DNA of 64,000 bases from Hofstenia miamia (Eukaryota > Xenacoelomorpha > Acoela): contig SCFE01000016.1 in assembly GCA_004352715.1 (NCBI GenBank), forward strand, positions 365,563 to 429,562, given 5' to 3'. This document shows positions 43,601 to 54,023 of the stretch, piece by piece (positions within the stretch are counted from its first letter, which is position 1; each line of letters starts with the position of its first letter). A program made the position numbers and the translations under genes. Below the pieces are notes generated by a model. It was not told the DNA's origin. It did no database searches and saw only the letters and a list, made by a program, of their open reading frames with translations.

Positions 43601-45033
43601 AAGTCCTCGTGTAAACTGGAATATCTCAACCAATGAATGCTTAATTTCAAAATGCATCTGGTAGCCTTTAAGTCTAAGCTTTATATTTCTAACTATTGAT
43701 GAGCTCTTACATCATTATTCATCTCAAAATATGTGGCAAAACTATTACCTATAAATACGAAAAATTTCTAGTTTCAAAATTCCTGGAAAAAATTTCACAG
43801 AAAAAAACTTGCGAATTTTTCAATTATCAAAGCANCTTTAAGTCTAAGCTTTATATTTCTAACTATTGATGAGCTCTTACATCATTATTCATCTCAAAAT
43901 ATGTGGCAAAACTATTACAGAAAAAAACTTGCGAATTTTTCAATTATCAAAGCAAATAGTATCTTTAATTACTTTACATTATAAAAGAACCGGTCAAATT
44001 GGGCCATTAGCAAAACCAGGGCGCCCTTCTAAACCAACGGGCCGTTCTCAAGCAAATTTAGCCCGTCTTTCCAAAGTTTGCGCGCGTTTGACGTCGAAGC
44101 AGTTGAAAGTAGATTGAATATTTGGATATTTTGTGCATGAATTCACCAAATTTTAAACAAATATGGGGTATATAGTCGCTTAAAATTATATATATATATA
44201 TATAGTATATATATATATAAGCGTATATGTATATTTAGTTCAAGCAAATGAACTATATATATAATGCATCCAAATTAGCACATGACAAAATTTTTACAGA
44301 ACTACTTACATATGCATTATTAATTGAAGACGGTTTGAAAAGTAATTCGACTATGCTGTATATATTCTGAAGTGGTATAATGTTTACAAATTCGATGAAA
44401 TATGTTTGTTTTTTCTAGAGGCCTTTAGAATTTTTCTCACATTTATATCAATACCTAATTCATTCCATATATTAAATATCTTGATGATTAGTGATACCAA
44501 AGATGTTTTATTCCTTATATTGATTTTGATATTACTATTAAAATATGAATAAATATGTGATTGGAATATATAGATGCTACTAAATGAAGATATCGTGTCA
44601 TGATCTTAGTTGCGTTATGGACCTATGCTTTTTAATATAATTAAGTGCTTTAAATGACCAGTAAATTTTTTTTATTATGATGAACATATTTGGGAGAGGA
44701 ATGCACACTCATTAAACTTAAGTAAGACAAATGAATGAATTAATCCTTCATGAAAATATTTCCTACGTGATGCAAATGATTAATTCTTATTAATATGGGC
44801 TTCTTATATGGATATGCCTTCACGATCCGGTTTTAGTCTCTAACACAAAAGAGTCTTAGATTAAACATTGTATATATACCTGGTTGCACCAAAAGAATCC
44901 TTCTGCTTTGCAAATCAGATGCTTCTAAAAATCCCACAACTTCGCTTTCTAATACACTCTGCAATTTCGAAGGCAGGAAGTCTTTAAAAAATTGAGGAAA
45001 TTTGGCTCGGATCGCATAGTAATTATGTACAAT
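40313..45033 (-). CDS. CRAL-TRIO (Sec14-like) lipid-binding protein gene, 5' exons missing
   Basis: Three exons on the minus strand (45033-44880, 42862-42552, 40495-40313) join in frame and give about 215 residues ending in TAA. Family knowledge: alpha-tocopherol transfer protein, CRALBP, clavesin and their many invertebrate relatives bind small hydrophobic ligands or phosphoinositides in a Sec14 fold. Seen: NYYAIRAKFPQFF near the start, then LQSRRILLVQPGRWEPDDYP, the Y-V-VIGSMQGLGFHQVSHF strand-helix, the IPFLTVFKAIKAVLDKFLKD helix, and the LPTTLGG motif near the end. The N-terminal CRAL-TRIO-N helices (about 80 residues) are absent; the first visible exon begins in phase 0, so at least one upstream exon should exist beyond 45033. 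I searched for it by eye only. No evidence for a particular ligand. Confidence 0.8.
40549..40687. repeat. 120-bp perfect palindrome with (TA)n centre, next to a gap
   Basis: 40549-40596 is the exact reverse complement of 40621-40668, with TA repeats between. 19 Ns follow immediately (40669-40687) and then more (TA)n. The exact match and the gap suggest a foldback made during assembly, within the intron of the CRAL-TRIO gene. Confidence 0.95.
41571..41735. repeat. GGGCC-type islet in the CRAL-TRIO intron
   Basis: GTGGGCC, AAAGGGCT, TCCGGGCCTG at one end and AAGCCCAG, CAAGCCAAGCCCAGGC, AGGCCCTC at the other, that is inverted in orientation, 165 bp in all. It looks like a short non-autonomous element with inverted GC-rich ends. 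Confidence 0.45.
42552..42862 (-). CDS. CRAL-TRIO central exon
   Basis: Acceptor attttag|GCAGGTGG (entering in phase 1), donor GAACAG|gtctta, 311 nt. It encodes RWEPDDYPLDDMFRAI, the GYVVIGSMQGLGFHQV core and the amphipathic helix ending KFLKDSSKEQ. It is the best-conserved part of the gene; reading past the donor reaches a stop within six codons. Confidence 0.83.
43254..43323 (-). CDS. Possible alternative first exon of the CRAL-TRIO gene
   Basis: Minus strand: ATG followed by 22 more codons (MSCPMFELSVIKVFAKLMVK, then FSA) and donor GCAG|gtaaga in phase 1, the same phase as the exon at 44880, so it could splice in frame to 42862. No acceptor lies close before the ATG. The product would lack the first Sec14 strand. 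Phase agreement has a one-in-three chance, so this is tentative. Confidence 0.2.
43666..43954. other. Tandem pair of alleles separated by one N
   Basis: 43666-43834 and 43836-43954 are the same sequence, but the second lacks 50 bp (43749-43798 of the first). A single N at 43835 joins them. This looks like two haplotypes placed in series. Confidence 0.9.
43940..44117 (+). pseudogene. Tc1/mariner transposase N-terminal fragment
   Basis: The frame reads IFQLSKQIVSLITLHYKRTG, then PLAKPGRPSKPTGRSQANL and LARLSKVCARLTSKQL. This is the second helix-turn-helix of Tc1-like transposases with its GRP(R/S) linker and the LTSKQL start of the next helix. GC content jumps at 43990-44100. It stops at 44115; no DDE catalytic part was found. 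Confidence 0.65.
44177..44223. repeat. (TA)n tract flanked by CGCTTA / TAAGCG
   Basis: 6-bp inverted repeats directly bracket a TA-rich core. Third case of this layout in the window. Confidence 0.8.
44880..45033 (-). CDS. CRAL-TRIO exon 1 of those visible
   Basis: On the minus strand: acceptor ttttttag|ATTGTAC and donor CCAG|gtatat. 154 nt, starting in phase 0 and ending in phase 1. It encodes the N(Y)YAIRAKFPQFF region and the ASDLQSRRILLVQPG strand that opens the Sec14 lipid-binding lobe. Confidence 0.8.
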
Positions 45034-45369
45034 CTAAAAAAATTTATGGAAGGGAAAATCTTAAGTATACCTTTATGTATGACTTACATATAGTTTTATA
45101 TTTCGTCGTATTAGAAATTTATTAGACAATATTGTATAGCATAAACATAATAAAATGTCAATGTAGAAAGCAGGCAATTTCAAGATGTTGCACTTAGCAA
45201 ATGAAAAATATTTGGCATTGAAAATTTTGTAAAACAAACTTCTTCCTTCAATATTTGCGCTTAAATATAGCAGTATTGTAACTAACTTTGTTTACTAGAA
45301 AATATACTCAAGCGCTACATTTTATTTGTAAGATAATATATTACTTTACTCCATATTATTCAGAAATGT

Positions 45370-45600
45370 AACAAGCACTGGTTATTACAAAATTGACCTA
45401 CTGTTTAGCTATATGGGGGTGCCATACTGAAAACACTTTAAGGAAAATTGATAGTTTACAAAGGAATTTCATTTTGATCTTAAAAGTTGAGGAACGCATT
45501 CTTGAAGATTTATTAGAAAAAGATATCGGAATATTTTATTCAGAATATAGGAAATTCATGATCTGAGAAGAAAATTCCAAGAATGCAACATTTATTCCCT
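45370..45600 (+). pseudogene. Jockey-like RT C-terminal fragment
   Basis: Plus strand: KLTYCLAIWGCHTENTLRKI then DSLQRNFILILK, the Y-(C/G)...WG......L..LQR..IL-I motif at the end of jockey-type RTs. The frame stays open to about 45560. Confidence 0.6.
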
Positions 45601-45759
45601 AATAGGTATCTAAGAATATATTAGAAATGTGTTTGATTTGTAATTATTATTTAAATCTATCAAATGTTTTGCTGATTTACTTAGTAATGTCAAAATTTTT
45701 TCTAGAATTTTAATTAAAAGAGCCATTTATATTTAGAAACAACAAGTAATCTAGGCAAA

Positions 45760-46215
45760 AAAGATCTGTAGTTTTCAACATATAATCCGTTTTGATCGAC
45801 ACACTTTCACCATCCAACAACCAGCTCATCAAAAACCTTTTTATAGAAATCAACATGCTTTGATCTGAAAAAGTTGGTCACAGTTCTCATAATGTTTTTT
45901 GAAGCTCTTCAGTATTCATAAAAACAACAGTCTCATCTTGTGTGACAATATTTTTCTGTCATTCAATACAAGTTTGTAATGACAATATTTCAAAAGAGTA
46001 TTGTTCATCTCAGTAGATAAAAAAGCATAGTGCAAATTGAGAGCAAAGTCTTAGAAATCCCACTCATTGCAGTATTGAATGGATAGCTAACAATTAAATG
46101 TGATGCCAATAAGTTCTTTGTTATTCTTCTTTCTTCACAGACAACCTTTTTCAATTTCTCCAAATGTCTCTCACCAATTTCATAAATCCTGCTGGAGCGT
46201 TTCTTGCCTTTTTTA
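45760..46215 (-). pseudogene. Mariner-like transposase relic
   Basis: Minus strand. The end reads DELVVGW-stop-KCVDQNGLYVE, close to the W-KC---NG-Y-E terminus of mariner transposases, and upstream there is GERHLEKLKKVVCEERRITK resembling the linker helix region. Many stops lie between. Heavily decayed. Confidence 0.45.
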
Positions 46216-46870
46216 TAATTCTACCATGTTTCAATTGCTAATAAAAAATTAACTGGAGGGGGGCTTTAAATTTGAGCACTGTATTTCTATGTTATATTTG
46301 GAGCATATAAAATTTCTCAATAAATACAATTCAGCACATCACACCGTAACATATACTTAACAAGGAAGCTGGCTCCCCATCGAATATAACAAGTTGGGAT
46401 GAGCCTCCCTGAGCACCCTGTCGAGTACATCCCTGCATATCGCATGTTTGTTAGCATACATTTTTAGGTACATTTACACTACAATGTAAATAAATATCTT
46501 ATCCATTTTATTGATGAATTATTTTTTATTTCGCTAAAAGTTTTATAGCCTGTTGCAAGCAGATTTGAATTTTCTGATGCGAATAGAGACCTTAGAAATT
46601 CAAATTTTAAAAATCCCATGAGTGTAAATCTGTATATAATATTTTCAAAAGAAATTTTTTGTTTGAAAAAGACAATATGATAAAATGGAAATTTTTCAAA
46701 AAATAACGAATCCAAATCCGATGTAGCTCAAATTTTTGACAAAGAATTTGGAATAAGTTCTCACATTTTAAGTCTATTGAGTCAATGAATTCCTAAGCAA
46801 TCTAAATGCTTGTTTCATCAGGCTGTACTCAAAACAAAATATAACTAAAGAATAGTAATTGATTAACTTT
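46216..46870. other. AT-rich sequence, no gene recognised
   Basis: Frames at 46479-46715 and 46774-46959 on the minus strand are AT-rich and carry no motif I recognise. Confidence 0.35.
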
Positions 46871-47099
46871 GCATATATCTTTCTATGGACATAATGGTAA
46901 AGGGTGCTCCGATTGAAAAAAAAATTTTCTTTGAAAATTTTATTTGATTTCTCAAACAAATGAAGTAATTTTAANNNNNNNNNNNNNNNNNNNNNGCATA
47001 TATCTTTCTATGGACATAATGGTAAAGGGTGCTCCGATTGAAAAAAAAAATTTCTTTGAAAATTTTATTTGATTTCTCAAACAAATGAAGTAATTTTAA
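46871..47099. other. Gap with duplicated flanks
   Basis: 46871-46974 recurs at 46996-47099 across 21 Ns, differing only in the poly-A/T run. Unmerged overlapping contig ends. Confidence 0.95.
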
Positions 47100-47338
47100 G
47101 CCAGGGCCCATTTTTCATGAATTTTGATTCCAAATATCAAAAATATTATAAATTTCGAAATTATGTGAAAAACATTTATTGTAGACAAACCAAATAATTT
47201 TTCGATTATTTCAACTGGGGCATTGGAATAGGCTTTGCTAAAATCTCTTCAACTTAATTTTATGAAAAAATATTTACTCTTTATTGAAACACACCCATTT
47301 CATATTAACCTATTCATTATATGAGCAGAACTGCAAAA

Positions 47339-48762
47339 CAATAATAATAAGAGTCAGAGCAAATTTATTGCGGATTATATGTCTCTTATACACATCTATG
47401 TGTATAAGAGACAGGAAAATAAACATGAACAAATAACTACAAATTAATATGTACAATATATAATAATATAATCAATGTTTGAGTGGATGTTTGTGTAGGT
47501 GCTCAATGTTGGATGTATGTTTCAAATGCATGAAGTGTATTACCGTCCCCTAATGTGTAATGTTTTATTAGAAGAAATTGTTTCAATTTTTTTCAAAACT
47601 TTTTATAGTTTTTTTCTATTCGCGTTTCATAATCTAAATTATTCCACAATTTAATTGATATGTGATGGAAGCCATAATAATTTTTATGTAAAACTCAAAA
47701 ATTTAATTTATGTAAACTCATTTAATTTAATATAGTCATTAAGAAAAAGGAGAGATGTTTGTAGAGATTTGAATTTAAATAAGATAGATAGCATATGCAT
47801 ATGAATTTGATAGAACGGAAATAATATTTTATATTTATTACGGTATACTGATGTTTTGTCATGCTTTTGTGCAAAGTTTAGAGTTTTTATACACCAATTA
47901 AATGACTTTGATAGAAGCATACGATGTTTCGAATTTAGGTTAGTTAAAAGAAAAGAACAGTATTGAAAATGAGACAGACAGAAAGCATGTATTCGTTGTT
48001 TATGATAATTGCTTGATATTACATTACGTAAGTGATAAAGATATCTAATGCCTGCAGTCATTTTTTTAATCTTATTCAGTAGAAATTTTTCAAATGTTAA
48101 TTCATTATCTATCTCCACTCCTAAATAGCTGACTGATTCACTTTGCTTTATTGACTCATTATTTATCTTTAGTTCTATGTCATTTATTAGATTTCTTTGT
48201 GCCTTCGGTGAAAAAATTATAAATTGAGTTTTTTCAATATTTATTTTCAGTTGATTATTAGTAAAATAATTGTTTAATTTTTCTATATCTGTTTGGAGGT
48301 TTTCTGTAGCATCAAAAGCATTTTTTGCGGTACTTATTAGGCATGTGTCGTCAGCATATTGGTAGATGTCGCTGTGTTTAACATGTTTTATTTTATCATT
48401 TACAAAAATTGCAAATAAAATAGGGCCAAGTACAGTACCTTGGGGCACCCCACGGTCGGTCGTAACATAATTTGATTTTTTACTATTTAATATTACACGC
48501 TGCTGTCTATTATTAAGAAGTTCATAATTAAATTAATTGAGTTAACACTAAAATTATAATTTATAAGCTTGTCTTGTAAGATATAGAAATTCATTGAATT
48601 GAATGCCTTACTTAAATCTAGTAATGTTACACAACTGCTCTTATTATAAGATATATTAGACTTAATTTGTTGCTTGATCGATAAAATTGCGTCCTGGGTG
48701 CTATGCCCAGCACGAAAACCAAATTGCTTATTCGATAGGATGTTTTCAGATTTTAGGGAGCT
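47339..48762 (-). pseudogene. LINE (jockey/I/CR1 type) copy 1, RT and 3' end
   Basis: Minus strand. In order: FGFRAGHSTQDAIL (near 48710), LLDLSKAFNSMNF (near 48600), an open frame 48448-47708 with PQGTVLGPILFAIFVND and the catalytic YADDTCLIS, then NNQLKINIEKTQF, YLGVEIDNELTFEKF, and a C-terminal region ending IKLNEFT. The 3' end has AATAAATTT and (ATT)n at 47339-47352. The upstream part is broken by frameshifts and the copy is cut off at about 48762 against copy 2. Confidence 0.8.
47380..47414. other. Tn5/Nextera adapter junction in the assembly
   Basis: TGTCTCTTATACACATCT followed directly by ATGTGTATAAGAGACAG: two inverted Tn5 mosaic ends, as in the mate-pair circularisation junction, with two bases missing at the centre. 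Library contamination, not genomic sequence. It sits in the 3' region of a LINE copy. Confidence 0.95.
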
Positions 48763-49537
48763 AATATTTTATATTGAATTCGATAGACGGATGAACTGTC
48801 ATGTTTTTGCGCAAAGTTAAGTGTTTTAAGAGACCAATTGAAAGTTTTAGACAGAAGTATGCGATATTTTGAATTTATGTTTGTAAAGAGAAATGAGCAA
48901 TATTGAAAATGAGATAAACAAAAAAAATTTTTTAATTGTTTGTGATATATATTTGAGAGGTTTCGCAGATGGTAAAGATACCTAACTCCAGAAGCCATTT
49001 TCTTAATTTTAGTCATTAAAAATTGTTCAAAATTTCAATCATTGTCAATCTCAACACCTAAATAATGTATTGATTTATTTTGCTTTATTGGTACTTGATT
49101 TATATTTAGTTCAATGTTTTTTGTGAAATTTTTAAATGTTTTAGGCGAGAAAATTATAAATTGTGTTTTTTCAATATTTACTTTCAATTGATTATTTGAG
49201 AAATACTTTGTTAAATGTTCGATGTCATTTTGGAGAATTTTTGTAGCATTAAAGGCATTTACATTAGTACTTATGAGACAGGTATCGTCCGCATATTGAT
49301 AAATATTACTGTTTTTTACCTGTTTCGTTATATCATTTACGTAGAGTGAGAATAGGATGGGGCCAAGAACTGTGTCCTGAGGTACCCCACGGTTAGTTGT
49401 AAAATATTTTGATTTTGTGCCATTAAGTATAACTCGTTGCTGTAGATTTATAAGAAAGTTCATTATCAAATTTATAGCATTGTCATCAAAAATTATAATG
49501 CATTAATTTGTCTTTCAATATGTCAAAGTTCATTGAG
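48763..49537 (-). pseudogene. LINE copy 2, RT core
   Basis: Minus strand. 49469-49035 encodes LQQRVILNGTKSKYFTTNRG, VPQDTVLGPILFSLYVND, QYADDTCLIST and HYLGVEIDND; 49016-48753 continues with KMASGVRYLYHLRN and an FCLSHFQYCSFL block after a frame break. Asp replaces Gly in the VPQG motif. No 3' UTR; it abuts copy 1. Similarity ends at 49537, where a different sequence (also at 54242) begins. Confidence 0.8.
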
Positions 49538-49736
49538 TTAGGCGTAGCGCGCACTAGTGATTTTTAATTTAAGTAAATACGAAACTATGTAGTTTACAAA
49601 ATAGAACACAGGTTTCTTTACGTCAACGCGCACTAGCAATTTAATGATCACAGAAATTAAAAAATTCCTGTGTGATCTATTTTCGGGTTGATTAAACTGT
49701 TGCCGCATAAAATAGAACATAGCGTTTTCCAATGGA
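49320..49736. repeat. 417-bp block identical to 54024-54440
   Basis: Identical along its length, covering the end of LINE copy 2 and the start of the adjacent inverted-repeat element. Both copies are bounded by Ns (NNN at 49737-49739; a 347-N gap before 54024). Likely one locus placed twice. Confidence 0.93.
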
Positions 49737-49739
49737 NNN

Positions 49740-50287
49740 GGAGTGTAGTGTATTATTGTCATTAAGTATGCATTGTCTATGAAAGAGGAATGTTCGCACT
49801 TTTTTCTAAATTTTTTTAGTTTTTTTGTAATTTCATGGTCTAAGTTATTCAAAATTTTAGATGCCATGTGGTGAAAACTATTTGAATGTTTATCTAAGCA
49901 TAAAAATTTTTGAAAACGTTCATTTAACTTAACATATTGTTTTAAAAATGAAAGAGGTGTACCAGATTTACACTTAAATAATCTTGATACCATATGTATT
50001 TGAATTCTGTAATAACGAGATAATAGTTTATATTGAATGCGATAGGCGGATAAACTGTCATGCTTTTGCGCAAAGTTAAGTGTTTTAAGAGGCCAAAGTT
50101 TTAGACAGAAGTATGCGATATTTTGAATTTATGTTTGTAAAGAGAAATGAGCAATATTGAAATGAAAATGAGATAAACAAAAAAAATTTTTTAATTGTTT
50201 GTGATATATATTTGAGAGGTTTAGGGTAAGGTAAAGATACCTAAGAACCCATTTCCTTATTTTAATTCTAGTCATTAAAAATTGTTC
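49740..50287 (-). pseudogene. LINE copy 3, RT C-terminus
   Basis: Minus strand: MVSRLFKCKSGTPLSFLKQY, VKLNERFQKFLCLDKHSNSF, then a 3' flank beginning at 49740 that matches 53557-53635. It runs into a 1000-N gap. Part of the open frame across the NNN is a false fusion to the neighbouring element. Confidence 0.75.
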
Positions 50288-51287
50288 NNNNNNNNNNNNN
50301 NNNNNNNNNNNNNNNNNNNNNNNNNNNNNNNNNNNNNNNNNNNNNNNNNNNNNNNNNNNNNNNNNNNNNNNNNNNNNNNNNNNNNNNNNNNNNNNNNNNN
50401 NNNNNNNNNNNNNNNNNNNNNNNNNNNNNNNNNNNNNNNNNNNNNNNNNNNNNNNNNNNNNNNNNNNNNNNNNNNNNNNNNNNNNNNNNNNNNNNNNNNN
50501 NNNNNNNNNNNNNNNNNNNNNNNNNNNNNNNNNNNNNNNNNNNNNNNNNNNNNNNNNNNNNNNNNNNNNNNNNNNNNNNNNNNNNNNNNNNNNNNNNNNN
50601 NNNNNNNNNNNNNNNNNNNNNNNNNNNNNNNNNNNNNNNNNNNNNNNNNNNNNNNNNNNNNNNNNNNNNNNNNNNNNNNNNNNNNNNNNNNNNNNNNNNN
50701 NNNNNNNNNNNNNNNNNNNNNNNNNNNNNNNNNNNNNNNNNNNNNNNNNNNNNNNNNNNNNNNNNNNNNNNNNNNNNNNNNNNNNNNNNNNNNNNNNNNN
50801 NNNNNNNNNNNNNNNNNNNNNNNNNNNNNNNNNNNNNNNNNNNNNNNNNNNNNNNNNNNNNNNNNNNNNNNNNNNNNNNNNNNNNNNNNNNNNNNNNNNN
50901 NNNNNNNNNNNNNNNNNNNNNNNNNNNNNNNNNNNNNNNNNNNNNNNNNNNNNNNNNNNNNNNNNNNNNNNNNNNNNNNNNNNNNNNNNNNNNNNNNNNN
51001 NNNNNNNNNNNNNNNNNNNNNNNNNNNNNNNNNNNNNNNNNNNNNNNNNNNNNNNNNNNNNNNNNNNNNNNNNNNNNNNNNNNNNNNNNNNNNNNNNNNN
51101 NNNNNNNNNNNNNNNNNNNNNNNNNNNNNNNNNNNNNNNNNNNNNNNNNNNNNNNNNNNNNNNNNNNNNNNNNNNNNNNNNNNNNNNNNNNNNNNNNNNN
51201 NNNNNNNNNNNNNNNNNNNNNNNNNNNNNNNNNNNNNNNNNNNNNNNNNNNNNNNNNNNNNNNNNNNNNNNNNNNNNNNNNNNNNNN
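50288..51287. other. Assembly gap, exactly 1000 N
   Basis: Placeholder gap; the right flank is one arm of a 536-bp inverted duplication. Confidence 0.95.
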
Positions 51288-51823
51288 TTTTACTAAAGAT
51301 AAAAAGAAAACGCCGCTGCATCAGATGTTCGCTAACTTAATCTGAAGAAGAAACTCTACTCTCTCTGATGCGTGTGATCAGTCCTCTCCAACAAATGTCC
51401 TCACTGCCAAAACTTCAACTTCTGCATCTCCAGTCACTTCTACCTCAAGGATTCGTCATTCTCCTACACCACGTCAATATTAATTAAGGCTAAGCGCGCA
51501 GTGTTGATTATTTAATTTAAAAACTAAATAATTTACAAATTAAATAGTTTATCAAAATTTTGTCAAGCGTTCATTTTAGAATGGATAGTCATTAAGACAC
51601 TGTACTGCATGCCTTAAGGCAATAAATGAATTACCAGAAAGACTAAGGGACTATTCTAGATAAATTGTGTGAACATGATCACCCTATAAAGTTCTTTAGT
51701 TACTGCAATTAGTTCGAATAACATTATGCAAACACACATTCTCTTAAAGAAAATTTTCTGTCTCATTTGTTGGAATGGTGTCATAGTTACAAGTGGTGTC
51801 ACTGAAGAGGGTGGGACCGCACC
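51288..51823. repeat. Left arm of a 536-bp inverted duplication
   Basis: Exact reverse complement of 54510-55045 as far as I can read. This arm starts right at the gap edge. The arm ends at the GTGGGACCGCACC motif, a GC-rich end seen in transposons, so the inner boundary may be a genuine element end. Confidence 0.93.
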
Positions 51824-52383
51824 TTGCAATACATTTTTTTGTTCTCCAAAATTAGGCATAAAACTTATTATAAACAATTTTAAACAATTTTGTGGCCACA
51901 ATTTTGAAAAATATCCAAACAACAAAATAATTATATAAATATAGCAAAAATTGAGCCCCAATATTAGAAAAAAATCTTTAATAAACAATTTTAGACTATT
52001 TTCGAGATCCAATAGTTATGCAGGTACAAAATGTTTTATATAAAGTATCTAGTATACACCAAAAAAGCGGTCACTGAAAATTTAGTACATAAATTTGGGA
52101 GTTGTTGAGTTGGGGCCCCGAAATAACATCCTGCACCAGGCCCCAAATTGACCGTGGAGCAAATGACAGTAGCATGAAAAAATATCTGTTTTTGGATCAC
52201 CAAAATTTAGATTATACATGTACATTTAGACTAAACAATGTTAAATGTTGCATATACTTACACATATTATGTTCACTATCTGGCAGAGAAACAGTTGTTT
52301 AAAATAAAATAAAACCGCTGGTATTTAATACAGGTAATGAGCTAAATTATAGCTTGATTCCTCTTTCCAAGTCAATTAATTCA
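51824..52383. other. AT-rich sequence with a GC-rich transposon scrap
   Basis: 52110-52160 has TTGGGGCCCCG and CACCAGGCCCC. Nothing else recognised. Confidence 0.35.
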
Positions 52384-53383
52384 NNNNNNNNNNNNNNNNN
52401 NNNNNNNNNNNNNNNNNNNNNNNNNNNNNNNNNNNNNNNNNNNNNNNNNNNNNNNNNNNNNNNNNNNNNNNNNNNNNNNNNNNNNNNNNNNNNNNNNNNN
52501 NNNNNNNNNNNNNNNNNNNNNNNNNNNNNNNNNNNNNNNNNNNNNNNNNNNNNNNNNNNNNNNNNNNNNNNNNNNNNNNNNNNNNNNNNNNNNNNNNNNN
52601 NNNNNNNNNNNNNNNNNNNNNNNNNNNNNNNNNNNNNNNNNNNNNNNNNNNNNNNNNNNNNNNNNNNNNNNNNNNNNNNNNNNNNNNNNNNNNNNNNNNN
52701 NNNNNNNNNNNNNNNNNNNNNNNNNNNNNNNNNNNNNNNNNNNNNNNNNNNNNNNNNNNNNNNNNNNNNNNNNNNNNNNNNNNNNNNNNNNNNNNNNNNN
52801 NNNNNNNNNNNNNNNNNNNNNNNNNNNNNNNNNNNNNNNNNNNNNNNNNNNNNNNNNNNNNNNNNNNNNNNNNNNNNNNNNNNNNNNNNNNNNNNNNNNN
52901 NNNNNNNNNNNNNNNNNNNNNNNNNNNNNNNNNNNNNNNNNNNNNNNNNNNNNNNNNNNNNNNNNNNNNNNNNNNNNNNNNNNNNNNNNNNNNNNNNNNN
53001 NNNNNNNNNNNNNNNNNNNNNNNNNNNNNNNNNNNNNNNNNNNNNNNNNNNNNNNNNNNNNNNNNNNNNNNNNNNNNNNNNNNNNNNNNNNNNNNNNNNN
53101 NNNNNNNNNNNNNNNNNNNNNNNNNNNNNNNNNNNNNNNNNNNNNNNNNNNNNNNNNNNNNNNNNNNNNNNNNNNNNNNNNNNNNNNNNNNNNNNNNNNN
53201 NNNNNNNNNNNNNNNNNNNNNNNNNNNNNNNNNNNNNNNNNNNNNNNNNNNNNNNNNNNNNNNNNNNNNNNNNNNNNNNNNNNNNNNNNNNNNNNNNNNN
53301 NNNNNNNNNNNNNNNNNNNNNNNNNNNNNNNNNNNNNNNNNNNNNNNNNNNNNNNNNNNNNNNNNNNNNNNNNNNNNNNNNNN
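52384..53383. other. Assembly gap, exactly 1000 N
   Basis: Placeholder gap ending in the (ATA)n tail of the next LINE copy. Confidence 0.95.
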
Positions 53384-53676
53384 ATAATAATAATAATAAT
53401 AATAAATTTATTGCAAAAAATCTTTGGTACAAGACTATAAACTAAAAACTATTTACAAAATAATAGTAACATATACATATATAATATAATTGTGTGGTGT
53501 GTGTTTGTTGGGGATGTGTGTGTGTACATTATCTACGATCATGCGAAATTTTTGAAGGAGTGTAGTGTATTATTGTCATTAAGTATGCATTGTCTATGAA
53601 AGAGGAATGTTCGCACTTTTTTCTAAATTTTTTTAGGTTAATTTCTATTTTAATTTCATACTCTAAGTTATTCTAA
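53384..53676 (-). pseudogene. LINE copy 4, 3' end with (ATT)n tail
   Basis: (ATA)n on the plus strand (53384-53404) followed by AATTTATTGCAAAAA, that is a minus-strand AATAAATT and (ATT)n tail, then 3' UTR and the start of the C-terminal coding region (53557 on, matching 49740). It ends in a 347-N gap. Confidence 0.75.
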
Positions 53677-54023
53677 NNNNNNNNNNNNNNNNNNNNNNNN
53701 NNNNNNNNNNNNNNNNNNNNNNNNNNNNNNNNNNNNNNNNNNNNNNNNNNNNNNNNNNNNNNNNNNNNNNNNNNNNNNNNNNNNNNNNNNNNNNNNNNNN
53801 NNNNNNNNNNNNNNNNNNNNNNNNNNNNNNNNNNNNNNNNNNNNNNNNNNNNNNNNNNNNNNNNNNNNNNNNNNNNNNNNNNNNNNNNNNNNNNNNNNNN
53901 NNNNNNNNNNNNNNNNNNNNNNNNNNNNNNNNNNNNNNNNNNNNNNNNNNNNNNNNNNNNNNNNNNNNNNNNNNNNNNNNNNNNNNNNNNNNNNNNNNNN
54001 NNNNNNNNNNNNNNNNNNNNNNN

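Noticed and set aside
51656-52012. Minus-strand 118-codon frame shared with 54492-54677
   Set aside because: The shared part exists because of the inverted duplication; the peptide shows no family motif and spans a transposon end.
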